DNA of 5,226 nt, taken from the NCBI GenBank assembly GCA_029245665.1, contig JAQWOW010000155.1:1-5226 (forward strand). Reading direction: 5' to 3'. The position numbers and the translations under genes were made by a program. Shown piece by piece: positions 1 to 5,226 of this stretch. This DNA is from Polaribacter sp. (lineage in GTDB: Bacteria > Bacteroidota > Bacteroidia > Flavobacteriales > Flavobacteriaceae). The notes beneath the pieces were generated by a model, which had not been told where the DNA came from, made no database searches, and was given only the letters and a program-made list of their open reading frames with translations. The first letter of the stretch is position 1; every line of letters starts with the position of its first letter.

Positions 1-310
1 AGCATGGGAAGCGTCTTTAAAATTAGTTGATGAATCTACTGAATATGCATTGACAGGAGCCATTTTTTCTACAGATAGATACATTGTTGAAAAAGCTTCT
101 AAAGTGTTAGAGAATGCTGCTGGAAACTTCTACATTAATGACAAACCAACAGGGGCAGTTGTAGGTCAACAACCTTTTGGAGGAGGAAGAGCCTCTGGAA
201 CAAATGACAAAGCTGGTTCTGCTCAAAACCTCTTACGTTGGACCTCCGTTAGAATGATTAAAGAGACATTTGTTTCACCAACTGACTATAAATACCCTTT
301 CTTAGGATAG
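1..310 (+). CDS. pruA: L-glutamate-gamma-semialdehyde (1-pyrroline-5-carboxylate) dehydrogenase, C-terminal part (5' end outside window)
   Basis: This is the second enzyme of proline catabolism: it oxidises glutamate-gamma-semialdehyde, the open form of 1-pyrroline-5-carboxylate, to glutamate with NAD+ in the cytoplasm. The frame is open from base 2 (AWEASLKLVDES...) to the TAG at 308-310, giving 102 residues, roughly the last fifth of a protein that is about 540 residues in this family. The diagnostic stretch is NDKPTGAVVGQQPFGGGRAS followed by GTNDKAG and then LLRWTSVRMIKET; from memory this closely follows the C-terminus of the mitochondrial P5C dehydrogenase ALDH4A1, which sets it apart from general aldehyde dehydrogenases. 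The catalytic Cys and Glu of the family lie upstream and cannot be checked. A TTG at position 50 is internal and not a start. The gene converges on the metalloprotease gene and is followed by a hairpin terminator. Whether a proline dehydrogenase (putA-like) gene lies nearby cannot be seen. Confidence 0.95.
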   Translation, partial: AWEASLKLVDESTEYALTGAIFSTDRYIVEKASKVLENAAGNFYINDKPTGAVVGQQPFGGGRASGTNDKAGSAQNLLRWTSVRMIKETFVSPTDYKYPFLG

Positions 311-327
311 CTAAAAATAATTAATTT

Positions 328-360
328 AAGCCTCACCTAATGATATCGATGAGGCTTTTT
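328..360. terminator. Probable bidirectional intrinsic terminator between pruA and the metalloprotease gene
   Basis: The arms AAGCCTCA (328-335) and TGAGGCTT (350-357) are perfectly complementary over 8 bp and enclose a 14-base loop. On the + strand the right arm runs into TTTTT (356-360), the classic form for ending pruA transcripts 18 bases after its stop codon. Read on the - strand the same hairpin follows the metalloprotease stop codon and is trailed by an A/T-rich stretch ending in TTTTT (311-327 region), a weaker tract. Sitting in the 64-bp gap between two convergent genes, it probably serves both. The + direction is the better supported. Confidence 0.75.
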
Positions 361-374
361 ATCTATTATAAATA

Positions 375-3300
375 TTAGTTTATAATCAGTTTTTTTAATG
401 CCTGTCTATTTCCATTGGCAACTTTTAATAAATACAATCCTGCAGAAGCATTTTTAAAAAATATTCTTTCAGAAAAATTTATAAGTGTATTGTGATACTT
501 TTTTTCATGAATCAACCTTCCTCTTAGATCAAATAATTGAACCCTTACGTTGTCTGTACTAATAAGTTTAAGGGCTAATGTAAATTCTCCTTTTGTAGGA
601 TTTGGAAATAACATAAAATCACCAAAGGGCTCATCAACAAGAGATGCTGTTGAACCCTCTATCATTAATGTATAGTCCTCTGTTTCTCCCCATTCTGATT
701 GATGGTCACTGTCACAAGCACCTATTTCACTTGTATTACCATCACCAGTATACTCAATGTTCACTCTCATTCTTGTATTTCCTATCGTAGCATCAACTGG
801 CACAGTTATGGTTGAAGTTAGCGTATTTAAATTTTCAGAACCAATCCCTAATTGATACATTTCAGCATCTTCATCAAATACATAGTTTTGATTCCAATCA
901 ATAAATACAGTACAAAAATCTTGATAACCATCTGTATCAAAAGTAACACTAAGCTGGTAAGTGTTACCTGTTTTTATATTGGTCATAATAGACGTAAAAT
1001 CTTCATAACCGTCATTTAAGTCATTTTCAGAATCATGGTTAATCGTATTGAAAGTAACATTCGTAATATATTCTCCGCCTCCAGATTCATCTGTATAGGT
1101 TGATGGACAATAAGATGGTATGAGTGTTTCAAAATTAAAAGCTTCTGAATAATTTCCTTCTCCACAACTATTTTTTGGTTTAACTCTCCAGTAGTAGGTT
1201 GTGTTTTCAGAAAGACCTGAAACTGCATAAGAGTTTGTAGCGACATTGCCACTTGAAATTATCGTTGTAAAACTATTATTTAAAGCTACCTGAACATCAT
1301 AATTAGAGACATTTATATCTGCCTCCCATTTTAACTCTTGAGACAAACCAATGCCTGAAGCTCCGTTTGCTGGAAGCGTTAAATTTGGACTTTCAAATGT
1401 AGAATTCGTTACATTTAGTTGAACATCAATATTCTGATTTACACTATTAGAATTTGCTTTTACATGAATAGTATATGCTTGTGGAGTCGCTCCGTTGATA
1501 TTAGATACCTGCATGGTAACATTTCCTGCCTCGTTTATAGATGTTGGACTAAATGAAACTATAGAACCAGAGGGTTGGTCTGTTGTTGTAAACGATATCA
1601 TTTCTGAAAAGCCGTTCACAAAATCAAAACTGAACTCATAACTTGCAATTTCATTTCCAAAATTACAAACCGATTGAATACCACTGGTATTTGTCATTAT
1701 AAAAGTTGGAGTTACCGAGTTTATGGTAAAGTTTGTAGCATTCACGTTGTAAAAAATATTATCTGCCGCTTCCACCATAATTCTTGAGGTAGTTGAAGGA
1801 TTATTTGGCACAACGATATCTTCTAATCCGTCATTTGGGGTATTTTCCTTTAAAGTAATCGGAAAAGTGACACCACCATCTACAGATAATTTAATATTTA
1901 CATTTTGGCAATTTATCGGAGAAAGATCTGTTATTCCTTTATTCCAAGTAATTGTTTGAGTCGAACCTGAATACCAAGTAACAGCTGAATTGGGCAAAGA
2001 AACTGTAAATGCTTCTGAATTTTCAACTGACACTTTCATATCATCTCTTGCCGTACTTCCACCACCTACAGAATTATCTCTTACTAAAAAAGAAAAATTT
2101 AAATCTCTCTCTACCGATGGGACAACTTCCCAAGTTGAAGAAGTACTTCCTGAGACTACAGTTGCTAACTCTGGCATATATCTAATTGGAACTTTTTTTG
2201 ATTTTAGAGATCTAAACATTGGACCTCCAGAACTTGACGCTACTGGCGGCATGGTTGTTAGTTCATTGTCTATTTGCTCCCAATTGTACGTAAGACCCTC
2301 CAATCCATCCACATCAGTAGCTATGCCTGATAAAACAAAAGGAGTTGATTTTGGGATGTTAAAATTTCCTCCAGCATTTGCAATTGGCGCAGTATTACCC
2401 GTGTTCGTTACCGTTGCACAGGTTGCAGAAGATTGAATAGTACCCAACATTTCAGCAATACTTACCGCATGAAAATAAGCGTCACTATTATTTTGAACAT
2501 TTGGCGAACAAATACCAGCATAGCCCATGATTGTAGAGGCACTTCCTGGCTCAACAGCGGTTGCATTATTTCTATTACAGCTGTTATTTTGAGTGTGCAT
2601 GGCTCCAAATTGGTGGCCTATTTCATGAGCCACATAATCAATATCGTATGCATCTCCAATAGGCTGACTTCTTCCTGTGACCCCTCTGGCCTTTTGACCA
2701 GTGACACAAACCACTCCCCCACCTGCAAGACCACTCCCATCGATACTAAAAATATGTCCAATATCATAATTTGCATTTCCAATTTGAGCATCACAAATAG
2801 TTTGTACTTCATCAATCATCAAGTCTGCATCTCCATCAGTTATGTTATCTGTATCAGCATCTAAAAAAACAATACGATCATTCTCTCCTACAAGTACCAT
2901 TTTTACAGCTATATCTCTTTCAAAAATACCATTCACTCTCGTCATTGTTGTATTCATTGCCGATAAAACAGCTGCTTTTTTTTGTTCATCAGTAGCTGAA
3001 GCAGGTATGTTTTGGTTTGTCAAATGAAATTGAGCATATTCTCCAGAACAAGCCAATGCCAAACGAAATGTTCTTAGCTTACCATCGTTGGTATTGTCTA
3101 TGCTAGAGGTGTTTATTCTTGAAAATTCTTCAACCTGACAGGTGAAATCATCCTTATCTGACGCTAAATCACTTCGCTTGTAAAGCAGTAATGTTTTGCT
3201 GTCTTTTGAATAGGGATCTATGTATAAAGTTTCTTCTTTCCCTGAAAAAACTACTGCATGAAAACCATCTGTACCGATACTTATTTTTGCAATAGCGGTA

Positions 3301-3656
3301 GGATCATCTATACCTTGAGCAGAATAAGACTTTATCATTGAAAATTTTTCTGCTAGTTTTTGTTCAAAATTAGAGGTCTCTTTAATTACAAAACTTGAAA
3401 AACCTCCTTGAACATTTGGAAGTTTTAATGCCTTTTGTTTTTGCTTTTCTTTTGGGTTTAAAAAATTTTGGAAATCATTCGTTTTTATAGAAAGAAGTTC
3501 AAATTTAGTTGGAAAGTTTTTATTTTGATAAAGCTCACTTTCTTGAAAGTTGATTTTATTTTTGTCTAGTTTCTCAAGAAAAACTTGCGCATTTAGTCCT
3601 TCAATTGAGAAAAATAAAACAATGAGAGAAAATAGTAGAGAAAATTTAGTTTTCAT
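375..3656 (-). CDS. Secreted multidomain zinc metalloprotease (reprolysin-like, metzincin) with FnIII, GEVED and type IX secretion sorting domains
   Basis: This 1093-residue protein is predicted to be exported by Sec, moved across the outer membrane by the type IX system, and to cleave proteins outside the cell. Residues 1-23 form a signal peptide (MKTK, hydrophobic core, cleavage after LNA). Residues ~24-190 look like a prodomain; Cys173 is a possible zinc-blocking residue. The catalytic domain spans ~194-413: zinc motif HEIGHQFGAMH at 344-354 (ligands His344, His348, His354; catalytic Glu345), and Met377 in STIMGYAG is the Met-turn of metzincins. Its six cysteines (203, 288, 317, 360, 383, 413) could form disulfides. 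Then come a PKD/REJ-like module (~421-545), an Ig-like module with WYSGSTQTITW resembling Kre9/Knh1 N-terminal domains (~546-648), an unassigned beta-rich stretch (~650-750), FnIII (~757-845), GEVED (~850-998; DWNQNYVFDE at 920-929, GETEDY at 990-995) and a type A sorting domain (~1014-1093; LFPNPTKGEF, ending KKLIIN). The frame is intact. Substrate unknown. Confidence 0.93.
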   Translation of the reverse strand: MKTKFSLLFSLIVLFFSIEGLNAQVFLEKLDKNKINFQESELYQNKNFPTKFELLSIKTNDFQNFLNPKEKQKQKALKLPNVQGGFSSFVIKETSNFEQKLAEKFSMIKSYSAQGIDDPTAIAKISIGTDGFHAVVFSGKEETLYIDPYSKDSKTLLLYKRSDLASDKDDFTCQVEEFSRINTSSIDNTNDGKLRTFRLALACSGEYAQFHLTNQNIPASATDEQKKAAVLSAMNTTMTRVNGIFERDIAVKMVLVGENDRIVFLDADTDNITDGDADLMIDEVQTICDAQIGNANYDIGHIFSIDGSGLAGGGVVCVTGQKARGVTGRSQPIGDAYDIDYVAHEIGHQFGAMHTQNNSCNRNNATAVEPGSASTIMGYAGICSPNVQNNSDAYFHAVSIAEMLGTIQSSATCATVTNTGNTAPIANAGGNFNIPKSTPFVLSGIATDVDGLEGLTYNWEQIDNELTTMPPVASSSGGPMFRSLKSKKVPIRYMPELATVVSGSTSSTWEVVPSVERDLNFSFLVRDNSVGGGSTARDDMKVSVENSEAFTVSLPNSAVTWYSGSTQTITWNKGITDLSPINCQNVNIKLSVDGGVTFPITLKENTPNDGLEDIVVPNNPSTTSRIMVEAADNIFYNVNATNFTINSVTPTFIMTNTSGIQSVCNFGNEIASYEFSFDFVNGFSEMISFTTTDQPSGSIVSFSPTSINEAGNVTMQVSNINGATPQAYTIHVKANSNSVNQNIDVQLNVTNSTFESPNLTLPANGASGIGLSQELKWEADINVSNYDVQVALNNSFTTIISSGNVATNSYAVSGLSENTTYYWRVKPKNSCGEGNYSEAFNFETLIPSYCPSTYTDESGGGEYITNVTFNTINHDSENDLNDGYEDFTSIMTNIKTGNTYQLSVTFDTDGYQDFCTVFIDWNQNYVFDEDAEMYQLGIGSENLNTLTSTITVPVDATIGNTRMRVNIEYTGDGNTSEIGACDSDHQSEWGETEDYTLMIEGSTASLVDEPFGDFMLFPNPTKGEFTLALKLISTDNVRVQLFDLRGRLIHEKKYHNTLINFSERIFFKNASAGLYLLKVANGNRQALKKLIIN

Positions 3657-3666
3657 AGACCTAAAA

Positions 3667-3675
3667 CAAAAAATA
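3667..3675 (-). promoter_or_regulatory. Weak candidate -7 promoter element for the metalloprotease gene
   Basis: On the - strand, 11 bases before the ATG, the sequence reads TATTTTTTG. This resembles the Bacteroidota -7 element TAnnTTTG but has one extra base between TA and TTTG, and no TTG or TTTG sits at the usual 17-23 base distance upstream (the nearest good TTTG is about 26 bases away). If used, it would give a leader of only a few bases. It is the best match I see in the 72-bp gap on this strand, but a run of T in AT-rich DNA can produce it by chance. Confidence 0.25.
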
Positions 3676-3687
3676 GCAACTTTTCAG

Positions 3688-3697
3688 TATTCGAATA
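3688..3697. repeat. 10-bp perfect palindrome in the divergent intergenic region
   Basis: TATTCGAATA is its own reverse complement and lies near the middle of the 72-bp gap between the metalloprotease and lipB starts, just upstream of the candidate lipB -7 element. This is a position where a dimeric regulator could bind and affect both genes. It is short, AT-rich and present once, so chance is a fair explanation; I do not recognise it as a known operator. Confidence 0.25.
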
Positions 3698-3709
3698 TAA
3701 TCAAATAAT

Positions 3710-3717
3710 TATCTTTG
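3710..3717 (+). promoter_or_regulatory. Candidate Bacteroidota-type -7 promoter element for lipB
   Basis: TATCTTTG matches the -7 consensus TAnnTTTG recognised by the primary sigma factor of Flavobacteriia exactly. It ends 11 bases before the lipB ATG at 3729, so transcription would begin about 5 bases or fewer from the start codon and the mRNA would be nearly leaderless. The matching -33 element (TTG/TTTG) is not clear: only TTTTC at 3681-3685 and TTCG at 3690-3693 lie upstream. The exact -7 match and its position support it; the missing -33 lowers certainty. Confidence 0.55.
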
Positions 3718-3728
3718 TAATCTAAGTT

Positions 3729-4433
3729 ATGAATAAAAACGTACAATTACAAGACTTATTTGTAAAAGATTATAAAGATACTTGGGATTTTCAAACTGAG
3801 CTGCTACAAGAAATTGTGAGTGTTAAAATTAACAACCGAAAAAACAATCTTCAAGAAGCTACTAAAAATCACTTTCTATTTGTGGAGCATCCCCATGTAT
3901 ACACGCTAGGAAAAAGTGGCGACCTCAATAATTTATTATTAAATGAAAAACAATTAATAGATAAAGGGGCAACTTTTTATAAGATCAATCGTGGTGGTGA
4001 CATCACATACCACGGTCCTGGACAAATTGTTGGGTACCCCATTTTAGATTTAGAAAACTTTTTTACAGACATCCACAAATATCTTCGTTTATTAGAAGAA
4101 ACCATTATTTTAACCATCGCTGAATATGGATTAAAAGGCGAAAGAAGTGACGGTGAAACAGGTGTTTGGCTTGATGTTAATACTCCTTTTGCCCGTAAAA
4201 TTTGTGCACTCGGTATTCGCTCCTCACGCTGGGTAACCATGCATGGTTTTGCGTTAAATGCAAATGTTAATTTGGGTTATTTTGACAATATCATACCCTG
4301 TGGAATTAAAGGAAAAGCGGTTACTTCTATGGAAGCTGAGCTAAACCAAAAAGTAGATATAGAAGAAGTAAAACAGAAAATACTAAAGCATTTTAAAACA
4401 CTTTTTAAGGTGAAAAAAATAATCGTTTCATAG
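3729..4433 (+). CDS. lipB: Octanoyl-[acyl-carrier-protein]:protein N-octanoyltransferase (lipoate biosynthesis)
   Basis: LipB moves the octanoyl group from octanoyl-ACP to a lysine on the lipoyl domains of 2-oxoacid dehydrogenases and on GcvH in the cytoplasm; LipA then inserts two sulfurs to make lipoate. The protein has 234 residues, normal for the family. Key motifs are complete: RGGDITYHGPGQ at 88-99, ARKICALGIR at 155-164 with the catalytic Lys157, MHGFALN at 171-177, and IIPCGI at 188-193 with Cys191, which forms the thioester with the octanoyl chain. The Lys-Cys spacing of 34 residues equals that in E. coli (135/169) and M. tuberculosis (142/176). The ATG at 3729 sits just behind a matching -7 promoter element, has no clear ribosome binding site, and gives the expected N-terminal length. 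The gene is divergent from the metalloprotease and convergent with the nucleoid protein gene; lipA is not in the window. Confidence 0.96.
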   Translation: MNKNVQLQDLFVKDYKDTWDFQTELLQEIVSVKINNRKNNLQEATKNHFLFVEHPHVYTLGKSGDLNNLLLNEKQLIDKGATFYKINRGGDITYHGPGQIVGYPILDLENFFTDIHKYLRLLEETIILTIAEYGLKGERSDGETGVWLDVNTPFARKICALGIRSSRWVTMHGFALNANVNLGYFDNIIPCGIKGKAVTSMEAELNQKVDIEEVKQKILKHFKTLFKVKKIIVS

Positions 4434-4463
4434 CTTATAAAATTTACTGTACGACTCCCTTAA
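4434..4463. other. Convergent 30-bp gap between lipB and the nucleoid-associated protein gene, no terminator seen
   Basis: Only 30 bases separate the two stop codons. I find no stem-loop followed by a T-tract in either direction; the only symmetry is a trivial GTAC. Transcripts from the two sides may therefore overlap at their 3' ends, or end by another mechanism or further inside the opposing gene. Confidence 0.5.
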
Positions 4464-5226
4464 TTATTTTTCATCGTTAAAATACACTTTATAATATTTC
4501 ATTTTCTTCTCCTTATCATAGCCTCTTTCTAAATATTCTGAAGCTGCCTCTGGCGCATCTACATCTAATTTTATAGAAATATTAGTATCTAACTTAATCT
4601 CTGTTTTGAGCTTGTTTTTCTCTTTTTTTAAAACAACTCCAGATACATCAAAATTATTTCTAATTAAAACATCATTTAAAGTTTCAAAATGTTTTTTATA
4701 ATCATCAAAAAGCTCTTTATGTTTGTCCTCTTCAAAAACCTCATCTTTAAAGGTTGCATAATCTACCGCTTCATTTTCTTTAAAATAATCGACAGTATTT
4801 GCCAAGAAATTTCCTTGTTCATGCATTCCTAATTCAGGTTTTATAACCTCTTCAGAAAACTCTTTACACAACTCCAAATAGTTTTGTGTATGTGAATTAT
4901 AATCATCAGCTAATTTTACAGATAAAAAATTTTTAATCCAATATTGAGCATCATAATTATTATTATCTACTGAAAGAACAACGGTTCCTTCGGTATCTGA
5001 AGTATTTAGAATTAAACAACCTTTGTCAATTTTTTTCGTAGAAATACCTTTTTGCACAACGACATCAAAACTATCATTATCATCCAAATAAGTCTGAAAA
5101 AAATCGACTTTATTCTCAATTTTAAAGATACCTATTGCTTCTGTCAAGACCTCTTTAAATTCGAGTCCTTCTATGAGAACAATTAACACATCACCTGTTT
5201 TTATTTGTGCAGAATTGGATTGTTCA
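4464..5226 (-). CDS. Nucleoid-associated protein, NdpA/YejK (37-kDa) family, C-terminal part (5' end outside window)
   Basis: Proteins of this family copurify with the bacterial nucleoid and bind DNA; their precise role is poorly known. The visible part is about 254 codons, against roughly 340-350 for Bacteroidota members as I recall, so about 90-100 N-terminal residues are missing. The frame stays open to the window edge: upstream of a GTG at 5189 it reads EQSNSAQIKTGD, which continues the family pattern (EQSN..QIK.G.), so that GTG is an internal valine codon and not the start. Other family-like stretches are EAIGIFKIENK, the segment YWIKNFLSVKLADDYNSHTQ with NYLELCKEF after it, and VDYFKENEAVDYATFKDEVF. 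The remainder is rich in Lys, Asp and Glu, with no signal peptide or membrane segment, fitting a cytoplasmic protein. Identification is from memory of homologous sequences. It ends with TAA at 4464-4466, tail to tail with lipB. Confidence 0.85.
   Translation of the reverse strand, partial: EQSNSAQIKTGDVLIVLIEGLEFKEVLTEAIGIFKIENKVDFFQTYLDDNDSFDVVVQKGISTKKIDKGCLILNTSDTEGTVVLSVDNNNYDAQYWIKNFLSVKLADDYNSHTQNYLELCKEFSEEVIKPELGMHEQGNFLANTVDYFKENEAVDYATFKDEVFEEDKHKELFDDYKKHFETLNDVLIRNNFDVSGVVLKKEKNKLKTEIKLDTNISIKLDVDAPEAASEYLERGYDKEKKMKYYKVYFNDEK

Noticed and set aside
1016..1252. A - strand 78-codon frame overlapping the FnIII/GEVED part of the protease in another frame.
   Set aside because: The main frame encodes recognisable FnIII and GEVED sequence here without interruption, so this is a shadow and not evidence of a frameshift.
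1990..2864. Two + strand open frames of 148 and 143 codons lying antisense to the metalloprotease gene.
   Set aside because: They lie wholly within a well-supported gene on the other strand, have compositions typical of reverse-complement reading (Ser/Ile/Thr-rich, no recognisable domain), and lack a promoter or neighbouring gene context.
2618..3027. A - strand 65-codon frame (2618-2815) and a + strand 61-codon frame (2842-3027) within the metalloprotease catalytic and prodomain region.
   Set aside because: Both are out-of-frame or antisense shadows of the protease coding sequence without recognisable motifs.
1..3656. A proline or peptide utilisation operon joining pruA and the secreted protease.
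   Set aside because: The genes are convergent with a terminator hairpin between them, so they are not co-transcribed, and nothing shows shared regulation.
3977..4240. An 87-codon - strand frame antisense to lipB.
   Set aside because: It overlaps the most conserved part of LipB (RGGDITYHGPGQ to MHGFALN), which explains the sequence fully.
1..5226. CRISPR arrays, tRNA or rRNA genes, insertion sequences, attachment sites or a defence system.
   Set aside because: I saw no spaced direct repeats, no cloverleaf-like or rRNA sequence, no transposase or integrase frame and no terminal inverted repeats; all long frames are assigned to ordinary chromosomal genes.

Overview
The window is AT-rich and reads as a chromosomal segment of a Bacteroidota member, most likely a marine or environmental member of the Flavobacteriia. 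Three things point there: a protein carrying the C-terminal sorting domain of the type IX secretion system (found only in Bacteroidota), a Bacteroidota-type -7 promoter element (TAnnTTTG) directly in front of lipB, and a nucleoid-associated protein of the version common in that phylum. The start sites lack a clear Shine-Dalgarno sequence, as is usual there.

Layout from left to right. (1) Positions 1-310, + strand: the last 102 codons of pruA, the L-glutamate-gamma-semialdehyde (1-pyrroline-5-carboxylate) dehydrogenase of proline breakdown; the N-terminal part lies off the left edge. (2) Positions 328-360: a hairpin with a T-tract between convergent genes, probably terminating both. (3) Positions 375-3656, - strand: a complete 1093-residue secreted zinc metalloprotease with signal peptide, prodomain, reprolysin-like catalytic domain, several beta-sandwich modules, a fibronectin type III domain, a GEVED domain and a type IX sorting domain. 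(4) Positions 3657-3728: a 72-bp divergent promoter region. (5) Positions 3729-4433, + strand: complete lipB, octanoyl-[ACP]:protein octanoyltransferase. (6) Positions 4464-5226, - strand: the C-terminal part of a nucleoid-associated protein of the NdpA/YejK (37-kDa) family, running off the right edge.

The genes alternate in direction (+, -, +, -), so no two belong to one operon, and their functions (proline catabolism, secreted proteolysis, lipoate attachment, nucleoid structure) do not form a pathway. A loose nutritional link between an exported protease and amino-acid catabolism through PruA can be imagined, but nothing in the sequence shows co-regulation. I found no RNA gene, mobile element, CRISPR array or attachment site, and no stretch of more than 300 bases lacks a gene. 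I see no convincing undescribed system; the points most worth a second look are the modular architecture and possible activation mechanism of the protease and the very short leader of lipB.
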